A stretch of DNA of 42,458 bases from an uncultured bacterium (GCA_937998865.1 CALLBR010000014.1:1-42458), one strand, 5' to 3'. Positions 9,219 to 18,758 are shown, counted from the stretch's first letter. The notes: generated by a model from the sequence alone, not told the origin. A program made the numbers and translations.

Positions 9219-10106
9219 TTATCCTTCACTTTGTTTTAAAGCCTCAACACCACCAACAATATCCATAAGTTCTTTTGTAATAGATGCCTGTCTTACTTTA
9301 TTTGCAATCAAAGTAGTCTTTCTGATGAGTTCCTCGCAGTTCTTTGTGGCGTTATCCATAGCTGTCATTCTTGCTGCTTCTTCTGCAGCTTGAGATTCTA
9401 ACAATGCTCTATAAACTTGAATTTCAATATATATGGGAAGCAACATGGCAAAAAGTTCAGGGGCTCGAGGTTCGTAAGTAAATGGTATAAAAGTAGATTT
9501 TTCAGCTGGCTCTAAATCTATTCTTCCAATGGGAAGCAATCTGTTTATTACTACCCTCTGAGCAATAACTGACTTAAATTCATTAAATATAACTATTACT
9601 TCATCAACAGCCTCACTCACATAGGCATTTATCATTTCCTGGGCAATCATTTGTGCATGAGTGTACTGCAGTTTACCAGATATACCTGTCCATACATTCT
9701 TTAGTTGAAAATCTCTTCTTCTAAAGTAATCTCTTGCTTTCCTACCTACTACTGATAAGACAATGTTTAACCCTTCACCTTTTAATCTATTAATCTCCTT
9801 ATGGGCAACTCTTAGTATATTTGTATTAAAGGCTCCGCAAAGTCCTTTATCGGAGGTAATCACCAGTATCTCAACTGTCTTTATGGGTCTTCTTAAGAGA
9901 AGTGGTGGAACATCTCCCCTTGTCTCTATTGCACCAGCAAGGTCTGCAAGGACTTGTTGTATCTTTGTAGCATAAGGTCTATACTTAAGCATACTGTCCT
10001 GTACTTTACGGAGTTTCGCTGCTGCTACCATCTTCATAGCAGAGGTTATCTTTTTTGTTCCCTGTATTGCCTTTATCTTTTTCCTTATATCTCTTAATGT
10101 TGGCAT
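9219..10106 (-). CDS. atpG: ATP synthase gamma subunit
   Basis: The 295-residue central rotor shaft of F1 opens with the conserved helix RDIRKKIKAIQGTKKITSAMKMVAAAKL-type segment (about residues 5-32). It contains ITSDKGLCGAFNTNILR (about 88-104), and the C-terminal partner helix ends in NCEELIRKTTLIANKVRQASITKELMDIVGG-type sequence. These features are diagnostic. It lies between atpA (29 bp upstream) and atpD in the canonical order. No plant-type regulatory cysteine insertion is present. Confidence 0.98.
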   Translation of the reverse strand: MPTLRDIRKKIKAIQGTKKITSAMKMVAAAKLRKVQDSMLKYRPYATKIQQVLADLAGAIETRGDVPPLLLRRPIKTVEILVITSDKGLCGAFNTNILRVAHKEINRLKGEGLNIVLSVVGRKARDYFRRRDFQLKNVWTGISGKLQYTHAQMIAQEMINAYVSEAVDEVIVIFNEFKSVIAQRVVINRLLPIGRIDLEPAEKSTFIPFTYEPRAPELFAMLLPIYIEIQVYRALLESQAAEEAARMTAMDNATKNCEELIRKTTLIANKVRQASITKELMDIVGGVEALKQSEG

Positions 10107-10135
10107 TTAACAGCTCCTACCTTCAAATTTTTATA

Positions 10136-11644
10136 TTAAGGCTGAAATGTCTTCTTAAACTCTAAGATAGCATCGGTAATTTTCTGCTTAAGGGAATCAT
10201 CAAGTTCTTTTTTCTCTTTAATTTCTTTCCTTAAGTCTTCCTTTTGACTTCTGATAAAGCTCAAGAAGCCTTGCTCAAAAGCCTTGATGGCTGATACTGG
10301 AAGATCATCCAGATGGCCTTGAGTTCCTGCAAATATTAACATTATCTGATCTTCAACCGGCATCGGTACGTATTGGTCTTGCTTTAAAAGCTCAACCATT
10401 CTCTGTCCTCTTTCCAATAGTGCTCTCGTAGCTTTATCAAGGTCTGAGGCAAACTGAGCAAAAGCTGCAAGCTCTCTATACTGGGCAAGATCAAGTCTTA
10501 ACATACCTGCAACTTGTTTCATTGCTTTGATCTGTGCTGCTCCACCAACACGGCTAACAGATAGACCAACGTTAATAGCAGGACGGACACCAGCATAGAA
10601 TAGCTCAGGTTCAAGATAAATCTGACCATCTGTAATTGAGATAACATTAGTAGGAATATACCCAGAAACGTCACCAGCTTGTGTTTCAATTACTGGTAAT
10701 GCTGTTAAGGAACCACCACCTTCAGCATCAGAGAGTTTAGCTGCTCTCTCAAGCAATCTTGAATGGAGATAAAATACATCGCCTGGATATGCTTCTCTTC
10801 CAGGAGGTCTTCTTAAAATCAATGAAACCTGTCTATAGGCATAGGCTTGTTTGGTAAGGTCATCATAACATACTAAAGCATGCATCCCTTTATCTCTAAA
10901 GTATTCACCCATGGCACAACCAACATAAGGTGCAAGATACTGCATTGATGCTGGCTCAGAGGCTGTTGCGGCTACAATTATTGTATGATCCATAGCACCG
11001 TATTTCTTAAGAGTCTCAACAACCTGCACTACACTCTGACGTCTCTGTCCACAGGCTACATATATACATATACAATTTTGCCCTTTTTGATTAATAATAG
11101 TATCAAGCAGTATTGCTGTTTTTCCTGTCTGGCGGTCTCCTATGACAAGCTCTCTCTGTCCTCTACCTATGGGTATCATGGCATCTATTGCTTTAATACC
11201 TGTCTGAAGAGGCTCTTTAACTGGTTGACGTTTTATGATACCTGGTGCAATAACATCAACCTTTCTGAAATTCTTTGCATTGATAGGGCCTTTGCCATCA
11301 ATGGTAATTCCGATGGCATTAACAACTCTACCAATGAGCTCTTCTCCAACAGGCGTTTCCATAACTCTTCCTGTTCTTTTGACTATATCCCCCTCTGTAA
11401 CAAGCCGATCATCTCCAAAAAGGATTGCACCTACATTATCCTCCTCCAGGTTAAGAGCCATACCATAAACACCATTTGGTAGCTCAAGCATTTCAGAAGC
11501 CATACAATTGTCTAAACCATAAATTCTTGCAACACCGTCTCCGATATAGGTAACTATTCCTACTTCGCTGACATCAGCCTTCTTTTCAAAGTCAGCAATC
11601 TGCTTCTTAAGGTACTCACTAATTTCTTCCATCTTAAGTTCCAT
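10136..11644 (-). CDS. atpA: ATP synthase alpha subunit
   Basis: The 502-residue alpha subunit forms the non-catalytic nucleotide sites of the F1 hexamer. The Walker A GDRQTGKT is at 169-176. The [23 protein letters not shown] segment and the [13 protein letters not shown] region are typical. The N-terminal helix ([17 protein letters not shown]) binds the delta subunit. ATG 11644 is preceded by a good GGGGTGAG Shine-Dalgarno, which favours it over the in-frame Met5. The gene lies 6 bp after atpH. Confidence 0.99.
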   Translation of the reverse strand: MELKMEEISEYLKKQIADFEKKADVSEVGIVTYIGDGVARIYGLDNCMASEMLELPNGVYGMALNLEEDNVGAILFGDDRLVTEGDIVKRTGRVMETPVGEELIGRVVNAIGITIDGKGPINAKNFRKVDVIAPGIIKRQPVKEPLQTGIKAIDAMIPIGRGQRELVIGDRQTGKTAILLDTIINQKGQNCICIYVACGQRRQSVVQVVETLKKYGAMDHTIIVAATASEPASMQYLAPYVGCAMGEYFRDKGMHALVCYDDLTKQAYAYRQVSLILRRPPGREAYPGDVFYLHSRLLERAAKLSDAEGGGSLTALPVIETQAGDVSGYIPTNVISITDGQIYLEPELFYAGVRPAINVGLSVSRVGGAAQIKAMKQVAGMLRLDLAQYRELAAFAQFASDLDKATRALLERGQRMVELLKQDQYVPMPVEDQIMLIFAGTQGHLDDLPVSAIKAFEQGFLSFIRSQKEDLRKEIKEKKELDDSLKQKITDAILEFKKTFQP

Positions 11645-11650
11645 AGTTTC

Positions 11651-12196
11651 TCACCCCTTTATAAGCTTATCTCTTAAAAGACCCAACTGGCCTTTTATAC
11701 TCATATCATACATGGTACTTCCCACTTTAACTTTTAAACCACCGATCAAAGAAGGATCAATCTCATACTGAAGCTCTACTTCTCTTCCTGTAATTACCTT
11801 TAGCGAATCTACAATCTTTTGCTTCACAGAATCAGGAAGTTCTACAGCAGAGGTAACGATACCTTTTACTTTCTTCTTGGCTTCCAAATATAAGACATTA
11901 ATGTACCTTACAATCTCACCAAGACCTAAAAGCACTCCTTCCATACTTAAAAAACTCAAAAACTTTTTCACCTCTTCTGGAAAACCTAATTTCTCACATA
12001 GTGAATTAATAATTCCTATTCTTTCTTCATCCTTAAAGGAAGGCGATGTAAGCATGTTTCTGAATTGCTTTTCTTTCTGCATTAATAGTGCTACTTTTTC
12101 AAGTTTTACTACAATGTCTGGAACCTGGTCAAGATTCACCAGGCTTAAAAATTGCTTTGCATATTTTTTTGCCTTTGTGCCTCTAACCTTTTTCAA
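11651..12196 (-). CDS. atpH: ATP synthase delta subunit
   Basis: The 181-residue peripheral-stalk protein links the b subunits to the top of the alpha3beta3 ring. It begins with a [16 protein letters not shown]-type helix bundle. It ends with the family's C-terminal element: [28 protein letters not shown], then LLRDKL. Those C-terminal residues are the strongest evidence. It overlaps the atpF stop by 4 nt (ATGA) and precedes atpA. Confidence 0.96.
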   Translation of the reverse strand: MKKVRGTKAKKYAKQFLSLVNLDQVPDIVVKLEKVALLMQKEKQFRNMLTSPSFKDEERIGIINSLCEKLGFPEEVKKFLSFLSMEGVLLGLGEIVRYINVLYLEAKKKVKGIVTSAVELPDSVKQKIVDSLKVITGREVELQYEIDPSLIGGLKVKVGSTMYDMSIKGQLGLLRDKLIKG

Positions 12197-12759
12197 TTTT
12201 TCCGCCCCTCTATTATTTTTATTGTTTCCTGAAGAAGCTTCTCTTGCTCTTCAGGAGTAATCTTCTCTTTTAACTTCTGCTCGCTTAGTTGAATTGCAAG
12301 CTCTGCAGCCTCCAGTCTTAAGGAGTCCTTCGCCATCTTCACCTCGAACTCAATATTTGTTTTTGCCTGTTCAAGGATTTTTTCTTTCATTTTGTCGGTC
12401 TCTTGAATTATCTGCTGCTTTTCCTGCTCGCCAATCTTTTTAGCCGACTCAATAATATCTTGTATATCCTTGTCTTTTAACTTTAATTTTTCCTCTACCT
12501 CTTGTAGAGCTTTCATAGCAAGTTCTTTTGCTTCTTGAGATTCTTTTATGCTTTTTTCAATTAATTCTTTTCTCTGATTAAGGAAATTCTTGATAGGCTT
12601 GCCAAGAAAGTAAACAATTATAAAAACTAATATGGCAAAATTAATTGTTTTGTATCTCCAGTCTTTTATACTACCTCCATGAGCCTCACCTTCTGCTGCA
12701 AAAGCAGATACAGCTGTTAGAAGAAGAATTAACAATAGCAAAGTAATTAATTTTCTCAT
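12193..12759 (-). CDS. atpF: ATP synthase b subunit with N-terminal signal-like extension
   Basis: The 188-residue stator subunit begins with a signal-peptide-like segment: basic MRK, a hydrophobic core of about 15 residues, then a possible AFA-A cleavage site near residues 20-22. A short hydrophilic spacer follows, then the membrane helix (about 34-52, [16 protein letters not shown]) and a long Lys/Glu/Ala coiled coil. The extra N-terminal segment is also known from some deltaproteobacterial b subunits. It pairs with the b'-like protein encoded 10 bp upstream, implying a b/b' heterodimeric stalk. It overlaps atpH by 4 nt. Confidence 0.92.
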   Translation of the reverse strand: MRKLITLLLLILLLTAVSAFAAEGEAHGGSIKDWRYKTINFAILVFIIVYFLGKPIKNFLNQRKELIEKSIKESQEAKELAMKALQEVEEKLKLKDKDIQDIIESAKKIGEQEKQQIIQETDKMKEKILEQAKTNIEFEVKMAKDSLRLEAAELAIQLSEQKLKEKITPEEQEKLLQETIKIIEGRKN

Positions 12760-12769
12760 AGGGCCTCCA

Positions 12770-13189
12770 TTAAACTTTTAAAAGTTTATTTACAATCTCT
12801 TCTGATAACCTTTCCACTTCTGTCTTAAGCATTGCCCTTACTTTCTCTGTCTCTGCCTTGATCTCAGCTCTTGCTTTCTCAATCATCTGAACAGCCTCTT
12901 TTTCAGTAGCTGATAAAACCTCCCTTTGATAAGATAAAGCTTCCTCTCTTAAAGAATTGATGATTTGTTTTGCTTGAGCTTTTGCATTGGCTAAATCAGC
13001 ATTCATTTGAGCAATAGCTTTCTCTTTCTTTTCATTCATTTGTTGTGCTTCTTCAAGAGCGCCTTTGATCATCTGTTCTCTCTGCCTGAAAAGCTCCATC
13101 ATTGGTTTAAAGAGAAGAGAATTAAGGATAAACATTAAAACAAAAAATTGAATCATTAGAACAAAAAACCAATTGTTAAACTCTAACAT
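12770..13189 (-). CDS. atpF2: ATP synthase b'-type subunit
   Basis: The 139-residue protein has one N-terminal membrane helix (about 7-28, WFFVLMIQFFVLMFILNSLLF) followed by the KPMMELFRQREQMI junction and a coiled coil to the C-terminus. This is the architecture of the b' subunit of the F-type peripheral stalk, shorter than the second b subunit and without its signal-like extension. It is the first gene of the operon, 45 nt downstream of the inferred transcription start, with a strong Shine-Dalgarno (AAGAAGGTGGGG). Confidence 0.92.
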   Translation of the reverse strand: MLEFNNWFFVLMIQFFVLMFILNSLLFKPMMELFRQREQMIKGALEEAQQMNEKKEKAIAQMNADLANAKAQAKQIINSLREEALSYQREVLSATEKEAVQMIEKARAEIKAETEKVRAMLKTEVERLSEEIVNKLLKV

Positions 13190-13240
13190 ACCCCACCTTC
13201 TTTCTGTTAGATTTTTGTTGCTTCAAAACAACTGCAAAAC

Positions 13241-13269
13241 AAGATACCATATACAGCTTTTTTTGTCAA
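13241..13269 (-). promoter_or_regulatory. promoter of the ATP synthase operon
   Basis: Reading the minus strand, -35 TTGACA (13264-13269) is a consensus match and -10 TATCTT (13241-13246) follows after exactly 17 bp. Transcription should begin near 13234, giving a leader of about 45 nt with a clear ribosome binding site. The promoter lies between rapZ and the first stator gene. It allows F1 expression independent of the mrp-lpt-rpoN unit upstream, although no convincing terminator separates the two. Confidence 0.75.
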
Positions 13270-13312
13270 GAAATTAGTAATTTTAAATTTTTATCACATC
13301 ATTAAAAATTTT

Positions 13313-14164
13313 TTATAAATCTCTATGAATGGTTCTAACACTAAAAGATTTACTTCGTATGTAATCTGAAATTGCCTCTGCAATAACCACTGATCTATGT
13401 TTACCGCCAGTACATCCTATTGCAATAGTTAAATAAGCTCTGCCCTCTTTCTTATAGCGTGGTAGAACAAATCTCAAAAAGCTCTTAAGATGGATTAAAA
13501 ATTTTTTTGTATCAGGATTATTTAATACAAAATCTTTCACAGGTTTATCTTTACCTGTAAGATTTGATAGGGAAGGTATGAAATAAGGATTTGGCAAATA
13601 TCTTACATCAAATAATAAATCGGCAATCATGGGAATTCCTTTCTTATAACCGAAAGAAATTACAGTAATTGCTGGATAAAGGCTTTCTTTTTCGTAAATT
13701 CCTCTAACGAATTCCCTTAACTCATGCGGATTAAAATTACTTGTGTCTAAAAGTCTATCTGCTAAATCCCTTAAAGGAGAGATGATATTTTGCTCTTTTT
13801 TGATGGAATCTAATAAATCCTTAGATTGAGAATATAAAGGATGAGGTCTTCTTGTTTCTTTATATCTTCGCAGTATTACATCCTCGTCTGCATAGAGAAA
13901 TAATACCTCTGCTTTATATATTTCCTTTACTTTTTTTATAATTTCTTGAGCTTGCTCAAAAAAATTATAGCTTCTTATATCAATGCTTAGGGCAACTTTC
14001 TCACCATACCTGCATTCATGCATTAATTTGACAAAATCTATTACCAATGGTAAAGGTAAATTGTCGATACAAAAAAATCCTATATCTTCAAGCGTTCTTA
14101 AAGTTAAAGTCTTTCCTGCTCCTGATAATCCAGTAACAATAACAATATATGGATTGCAATGCAA
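13313..14164 (-). CDS. rapZ: RapZ-type nucleotide-binding protein (YvcJ family)
   Basis: The 283-residue product has a P-loop GLSGAGKT (12-19), DIRSYNFF, FLYADEDVILRRYKETRRPHPL, and the C-terminal IAIGCTGGKHRSV motif, all diagnostic of RapZ. In enterobacteria RapZ controls GlmS levels by delivering the sRNA GlmZ to RNase E and sensing glucosamine-6-phosphate; elsewhere its role is less clear. The start is a TTG at 14164, 9 bp after hpf, with only a weak Shine-Dalgarno. The rpoN-hpf-rapZ order is conserved in proteobacteria, but the usual ptsN (EIIA-Ntr) between hpf and rapZ is absent. Confidence 0.95.
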   Translation of the reverse strand: MHCNPYIVIVTGLSGAGKTLTLRTLEDIGFFCIDNLPLPLVIDFVKLMHECRYGEKVALSIDIRSYNFFEQAQEIIKKVKEIYKAEVLFLYADEDVILRRYKETRRPHPLYSQSKDLLDSIKKEQNIISPLRDLADRLLDTSNFNPHELREFVRGIYEKESLYPAITVISFGYKKGIPMIADLLFDVRYLPNPYFIPSLSNLTGKDKPVKDFVLNNPDTKKFLIHLKSFLRFVLPRYKKEGRAYLTIAIGCTGGKHRSVVIAEAISDYIRSKSFSVRTIHRDL

Positions 14165-14173
14165 AGTAAAAAC

Positions 14174-14695
14174 CTACTTAGCTGGTTCTATTAATCCGTA
14201 GTTGCCGTCTCTTCTTCTATAAACAACGTTTATATCTCCCGTAAAGGAATTTAAGAATATAAAAAAGTCTTTATCAAGAAGTTCCATTTGATCTACTGCT
14301 TCATCAGGAGTCATGGGTCTTAGATCAAACTTCTTGAATTTTACTATTTTTTTACCTGTTTCTGAAATTTCTTCAGGAGAGGTTGCATATTTGTTAAAAT
14401 CTTTCTTGTTCTTATTTTGCACTTTTTCTTTATACTTTAGTATCTGTTTCTCAAGCTTTTCTACTACTTGATCTACTGCAGAGTAAAGATCCTCAGTTTT
14501 CCCTTCAGCTTGAATTAAATGGCCATTCACCTTTAATAAAACATCTATTTTATGGGTAAACTTTTCAGTACTAATAGTAACAATAGCATCTGAGAGCTCT
14601 CCTAAAAATTTACTGAATTTGCTGAGCCTTTTTTCAATATACTGTCTCAAAGCTTCAGTTACTTCAATATTCCTTCCTTTGATGTTTAGTTTCAT
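14174..14695 (-). CDS. hpf: long-form ribosome hibernation promoting factor
   Basis: The 173-residue protein has an N-terminal S30AE/YfiA domain (about 1-100), which binds the decoding centre. A Lys-rich linker (about 105-125) and a C-terminal dimerisation domain follow (FDLRPMTPDEAVDQMELLD, then FFIFLNSFTGDINVVYRRRDGNYGLIEP). The C-terminal domain defines the long form that makes 100S ribosome dimers without RMF in other bacteria. It has a strong Shine-Dalgarno (GAGGAGAG) and lies 15 bp downstream of rpoN. Confidence 0.96.
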   Translation of the reverse strand: MKLNIKGRNIEVTEALRQYIEKRLSKFSKFLGELSDAIVTISTEKFTHKIDVLLKVNGHLIQAEGKTEDLYSAVDQVVEKLEKQILKYKEKVQNKNKKDFNKYATSPEEISETGKKIVKFKKFDLRPMTPDEAVDQMELLDKDFFIFLNSFTGDINVVYRRRDGNYGLIEPAK

Positions 14696-14710
14696 CTTCT
14701 CTCCTCCTCT

Positions 14711-16117
14711 TTAATATTTTTTTACCCGTCTTGCTGCACTTGGGGGAATTTTTAACTCTTCTCTATATTTTGCTACAGTTCTTCTTGCTATATCTATTCC
14801 TTCTTTTTTTAATATTTCTACTATTTCAATGTCCGATAAGGGATTTTCTTTATTCTCCTCCTCGATTATTTTTCTAATTAAATCTTTTACTCTGGATGTT
14901 GAAATCGCTCCATCCTTTGAGGGGAGAGCCTTAGTAAAGAAAAACTTAAAACTAAATATGCCATGATCACAAGCAAGATATTTATTTGAAGTAACTCTGC
15001 TTATTGTACTTTCATGAAGACTTAATTGTTCTGCCACATCCCTCAGATTGAGCGGTTTAAGAAAATTAATCCCCTTCTCAAAAAAATCTCTTTGAAACTT
15101 AATGAGGCATTCAGTTACCCGATAAATAGTTCTATTTCTCTGTTCAAGGCCCTTTAAGAGATCTAAAGCATTTCTGAACTTTTCCTTCAAAAATTTTTTT
15201 TCCTCAGAAGATAATTTTTTAGCCTCTATCATTTCCCTGTAAAGTCTATTTAATCTTACTTTTGGGATTCCTTCATCATTTAGAATTATTTGATAATCCT
15301 CTTCTACTTTTTTAACATATACATCGGGTATTGGGTATGATGATGCTACTTCTACAAAATTTCTTCCTGGTCTTGGGTCAAGCTTCTCAATTATTTTTAC
15401 AGTCTTCAGAATCTCTTCAATTTTTAGATTAAATATCTTAGACAGTTTTTCATATCTTTTTTTCTGGATATCTTCCAGATGATTAGTTATTATGTTATAA
15501 AGAATTGAATTTTCTAATCCCAAAGCTTTTAATTGCAACAAAAGACATTCTCGTAAATCTCTTGCTCCTACCCCAGGGGGATCAAAGTCTTGTACAAGGG
15601 AGATCGCCTTTTTTACTGATTCTAAATCTGAATCTGCAAGCTTTGCTATTTCCTCCTCAGTAGCTTTGAGATATCCATCCTCGTCAATGTTTCCAATTAT
15701 TATTTCAGCAATTAGTCTAATTTTATCTTCAGCATTACTTAATCTTAATTGCCATAGTAAATACTCCCATAAATCTGTTTTTTTGGAGTAAAAGAGTTCA
15801 AAATTAGGTTTCTCCTCAATACCAGGATTAAAATATCCCAAATCTCTCCCATCATCAGCCCTAAAGGAAAAATAATCGTCAATCATTATCTTTTCAATTT
15901 TATTAATTACTAAAGGCTCTAATTCCTCCTCAGGGTTCTCTAAACTTTGACTTTCCTCCTCTTCTAACTCTAATAGAGGATTTTCCATTATCTGTTGCTG
16001 AAGAAATTGACTTAATTCAAGTTGAGGAAATTGTAGCAATTTAAGTTGCATTTGAAGTTGAGGAGTAAGAGCCAATTTTTGAGTTAATTTCAAATCTAAT
16101 CTTTGCTCAAGAGACAT
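14711..16117 (-). CDS. rpoN: RNA polymerase sigma-54 factor
   Basis: The 468-residue sigma-54 begins with region I (Gln/Leu-rich QRLDLKLTQKLALTPQLQMQ type, about 5-50), which holds polymerase in check until an enhancer-binding AAA+ protein acts. An acidic region II follows, then the core-binding region and the C-terminal DNA-binding region. The RpoN box ARRTVAKYRE is exact at 444-453. Its ATG overlaps the lptB stop (TAATG). The NtrC-type activator at 33605-34966 in the same window is a plausible partner class. Confidence 0.99.
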   Translation of the reverse strand: MSLEQRLDLKLTQKLALTPQLQMQLKLLQFPQLELSQFLQQQIMENPLLELEEEESQSLENPEEELEPLVINKIEKIMIDDYFSFRADDGRDLGYFNPGIEEKPNFELFYSKKTDLWEYLLWQLRLSNAEDKIRLIAEIIIGNIDEDGYLKATEEEIAKLADSDLESVKKAISLVQDFDPPGVGARDLRECLLLQLKALGLENSILYNIITNHLEDIQKKRYEKLSKIFNLKIEEILKTVKIIEKLDPRPGRNFVEVASSYPIPDVYVKKVEEDYQIILNDEGIPKVRLNRLYREMIEAKKLSSEEKKFLKEKFRNALDLLKGLEQRNRTIYRVTECLIKFQRDFFEKGINFLKPLNLRDVAEQLSLHESTISRVTSNKYLACDHGIFSFKFFFTKALPSKDGAISTSRVKDLIRKIIEEENKENPLSDIEIVEILKKEGIDIARRTVAKYREELKIPPSAARRVKKY

Positions 16118-16854
16118 TATAAGCTAAACTCCTTTCCAAGATAAGCTTCTCTTACAATAGGATTATTAATCAATGTCTCTGGTGAACCTTCGGCAAGAAC
16201 TGAACCATTGTGAATAATAAAAGCTCTGTCTGTAATAGAGAGGGTCTCTCTCACATTATGATCTGTTATTACAACGCCTATACCTTTATCTTTTAGAGTT
16301 TTAATGGTTTTTTTTAATTCCATAACTGCTAAAGGATCTATTCCAGCAAAGGGTTCGTCAAAAAGCATAAAAAGAGGTTTCAAGGCAATAGCTCTTGCAA
16401 TTTCAGCCCTTCGTCTTTCACCTCCAGAAAGTTTATAACCTTCTCTATCAGCAAATTCTAAGAGATTGAACTCCTCTAAAAGAGAGTTTACCTCTTCATC
16501 AATATTTTTTAAAGCCTCTTTATTCTCAGCATATTTAATTTCCAGGACAGCTTTTAAATTATCTCTCACTGTAAGCTTTCTGAAAATTGAAGGTTCTTGA
16601 GGCAAGTATCCAAGTCCAAGTTTTGCTCTTTTATATATAGGCAGAAATGAAATATCATTATTGTTAAGAAATATTCTGCCGCTGTCTGGTTTTACAATTC
16701 CAATAATCATATAAAAAGTGGTAGTTTTACCTGCTCCATTAGGACCAAGAAGCCCAACCACTTCTCCCCTTTCAATGGTAAAGCTAATACCTTTTACGGC
16801 CTCTTTTTTACCAAAACTCTTCTTTATGTTTTCCACTTTTAAAAAATTACTCAT
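16117..16854 (-). CDS. lptB: LPS transport ATPase LptB
   Basis: The 245-residue ABC ATPase powers extraction of lipopolysaccharide from the inner membrane by LptB2FG. Walker A GPNGAGKTT is at 37-45, the signature is KLSGGERRRAEIARA, and Walker B is MLFDEPFAGIDP. The GYLPQEPSIFRKLTVRDNL Q-loop segment is characteristic of LptB. It overlaps lptA by 4 nt and rpoN by 1 nt. Membrane partners LptF and LptG are not in this window. Confidence 0.97.
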   Translation of the reverse strand: MSNFLKVENIKKSFGKKEAVKGISFTIERGEVVGLLGPNGAGKTTTFYMIIGIVKPDSGRIFLNNNDISFLPIYKRAKLGLGYLPQEPSIFRKLTVRDNLKAVLEIKYAENKEALKNIDEEVNSLLEEFNLLEFADREGYKLSGGERRRAEIARAIALKPLFMLFDEPFAGIDPLAVMELKKTIKTLKDKGIGVVITDHNVRETLSITDRAFIIHNGSVLAEGSPETLINNPIVREAYLGKEFSL

Positions 16855-17336
16855 TTAGCTTGCCTTTTTTCTTTCAAGTAAACTTTACTTTTTTCTACCA
16901 AAGCTCTATCATCTTTGAGAAAATAAGTTATTTTTTCACCAGTAATAAGATTTTTGCCTTCTGTTGCTCTTGGTTCTCCTGTGAATATAACCCTCTCTTC
17001 TGGCTCAGGCAAATAAGTTGCTTTCTGAGCTGTTAAAACTCTTTGGCCTCTTTGCAACCTCACATTTCCTATCGCTTCAATCATTTTTATATTTCCACCT
17101 TTTTCTTCCTCTTCATAATAAACTATCATTTTGTTAGCATTTAGTATGACATCCCCTCTTTTTGCTATAACTCCACCTTCAAAGGTTGCTGTTTTTGCTT
17201 TGTTGTCATTTATTAGAGATTCTGAGGTTATTATAATAGGTTCTGTAGTGTCCTTTTTTACTTCTGAGAAACATAAAGTAGCAAATAAAGAGAAAAATAA
17301 AAATATTAAGATAAAACTACCTCGTAGTGTGTACAA
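16851..17336 (-). CDS. lptA: LPS periplasmic bridge protein LptA (OstA-like)
   Basis: The 161-residue protein has an N-terminal signal peptide (hydrophobic about 7-23, cleavage probably after the CFS region). An OstA beta-jellyroll follows, containing the GGVIAKRGDVILNANKMIVYY strand pair and NVRLQRGQRVLTAQKATYLP. These proteins form the periplasmic filament that carries LPS from LptC to LptD. The start is a TTG that overlaps the last 20 nt of lptC, with a purine-rich GGGGTGAAAG element ahead of it. Confidence 0.9.
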   Translation of the reverse strand: MYTLRGSFILIFLFFSLFATLCFSEVKKDTTEPIIITSESLINDNKAKTATFEGGVIAKRGDVILNANKMIVYYEEEEKGGNIKMIEAIGNVRLQRGQRVLTAQKATYLPEPEERVIFTGEPRATEGKNLITGEKITYFLKDDRALVEKSKVYLKEKRQAK

Positions 17337-17829
17337 TTGCTTTCACCCCTTTTTTTAATTCTATCAAACTTTCATTTGCTTTGCCAGCATTCCCCTCAAT
17401 AGTAAATCTTTTACCTTCTATTCTAATTGGCTTTTCTGAAAGCAGAATTTTATTTTTAGAGTCCCAATTAGCTTCCTCTGTCCTTATTTTGAAATTCTTA
17501 CTAATACCTTCGATCATTTCTCTAAGAGAAAAATCACCCGTTTCTAAATTATATAAACCCTTTTGAGCAAAGACTTTAAATTCTCTCTCCGGGATTAGAA
17601 TCGTTAAATCTCTTAATTCAACTAATTGTCCTCCCCTATGTAGAAGAGCCTCCTTTGAATTTAAAACTAACTTTATATGTCCTTCTCTTTTTTGTGTTAA
17701 TTGTAATTCCCTAAAAGTTGAACCCTCTAAGCCCACTTTAACCTTTAGAGGAGATTCTCTCTCCATACTGCTAAATATTACAAACAACAAGGCTATGATA
17801 AAAACCAATAGGAAAATATTCTTTTTCAT
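17317..17829 (-). CDS. lptC: LPS export protein LptC
   Basis: The 170-residue protein is anchored by an N-terminal membrane helix (about 4-20) with a periplasmic OstA-like beta domain beginning near residue 30. Sequence similarity in LptC is always low. The call rests on size, topology, strands of the type REFKVFAQKGLYNLETGDFSL, and position directly ahead of lptA and lptB. In the family it receives LPS from LptB2FG and passes it to LptA. No Shine-Dalgarno precedes the ATG, which lies 33 bp after mrp. Confidence 0.88.
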   Translation of the reverse strand: MKKNIFLLVFIIALLFVIFSSMERESPLKVKVGLEGSTFRELQLTQKREGHIKLVLNSKEALLHRGGQLVELRDLTILIPEREFKVFAQKGLYNLETGDFSLREMIEGISKNFKIRTEEANWDSKNKILLSEKPIRIEGKRFTIEGNAGKANESLIELKKGVKAIVHTTR

Positions 17830-17862
17830 TATGAATTAACTATAACATAACTGGACCCACTT

Positions 17863-18699
17863 TTACTTAAAATCTAATACCTTATCAATTATTTTTGAAA
17901 AGGCTTTAGCTAATTCACTGTCAGGATTAAAAAGCATGAAGGGCTTTCCTTCATCACCTGACATAACCACTGAAGGATCAAGAGGAATTCTACCTAAAAA
18001 AGGAATCTTATAAGCCTCAGCAAGTTTTTCTGCTCCACCTGACTTGAAAATCTCCACTGTTTTTCCACAATGAGGGCATATAAATCCGCTCATATTCTCA
18101 ACAATTCCCACTATGGGAATGGCAGCATCTTTACAAAATTTCACAGTTCTTCTTACATCTGCTAAAGCCACATCCTGGGGAGTTGCTACGATGATTGCTC
18201 CGTCAACCTTATCTAAAACTTGAACAATTGATATGATTTCATCACCAGTGCCTGGAGGAGAATCAACAACAAGAAAATCAAGTTCTCCCCATCTCACATC
18301 AGTTAAAAAATTCTCAATCATTCTGTGTTTAATAGGACCTCTCCATACTACTGCTGTATCTCTCTGTTCAAGGAAAAAACCTATGGATATCAATTTTAAA
18401 TTCTCAGAATAGACAATGGGCATTATTCCCAGATCTGTTATCATAGGAGCAAAACCTTCAAGACCAAACATATTGGGAATATTTGGACCATGAATATCAA
18501 TATCTAAGAGACCAACTTTATATCCTTTAGAAGATAAACCTGCTGCAAGGTTTGAAGATACTGTACTTTTTCCTACTCCTCCTTTTCCTGATAGAATTAA
18601 TAACTTTTTTTTGATTGCTCCTAAGTTTAATTTCAAAGCTATTTCCCTCTTTACTTGCTCTCTTTCTTCACATTGACAGGATTCTTTTTCTTCTGTCAT
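17863..18699 (-). CDS. mrp: Mrp/NBP35-family iron-sulfur carrier ATPase
   Basis: The 278-residue P-loop ATPase has the deviant Walker A GKGGVGKST (38-46), the DIDIHGPNIPNMFGL switch region, DSPPGTGDE, and a CPHC pair (C208, C211) that binds a bridging 4Fe-4S cluster between two subunits. It lacks the N-terminal MIP18/DUF59 domain of longer Mrp proteins and instead has a short Cys-x-Cys (residues 8 and 10). The likely role is delivering Fe-S clusters to apoproteins. It has a strong AGGAGG Shine-Dalgarno and leads the lpt-rpoN-rapZ unit. Confidence 0.95.
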   Translation of the reverse strand: MTEEKESCQCEEREQVKREIALKLNLGAIKKKLLILSGKGGVGKSTVSSNLAAGLSSKGYKVGLLDIDIHGPNIPNMFGLEGFAPMITDLGIMPIVYSENLKLISIGFFLEQRDTAVVWRGPIKHRMIENFLTDVRWGELDFLVVDSPPGTGDEIISIVQVLDKVDGAIIVATPQDVALADVRRTVKFCKDAAIPIVGIVENMSGFICPHCGKTVEIFKSGGAEKLAEAYKIPFLGRIPLDPSVVMSGDEGKPFMLFNPDSELAKAFSKIIDKVLDFK

Positions 18700-18727
18700 G
18701 CAAACCTCCTACAGTAAGTATTTAAAT

Positions 18728-18758
18728 AATATAACTAAAAAGGCGACTAATAATTCAA
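18728..18758 (-). promoter_or_regulatory. probable promoter of the mrp-lpt-rpoN-hpf-rapZ unit
   Basis: On the minus strand a TTGAAT (18753-18758) and a TATATT (18728-18733) are separated by 19 bp; an overlapping TTATAT gives 18 bp. Transcription would begin about 20-25 nt before the mrp ATG, leaving room for its AGGAGG ribosome binding site. Confidence 0.45.

Noticed and set aside
10985-11482. A 165-codon open frame on the strand opposite atpA
   Set aside because: It lies wholly within the strongly conserved atpA coding sequence, has Asn/Cys/Ser-rich non-protein-like composition, and has no promoter or ribosome binding site.
13265-13312. AT-rich imperfect hairpin after rapZ as a possible terminator
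   Set aside because: The arms are only A/T with a long loop and no G/C stem. Transcripts may simply continue into the ATP synthase operon.
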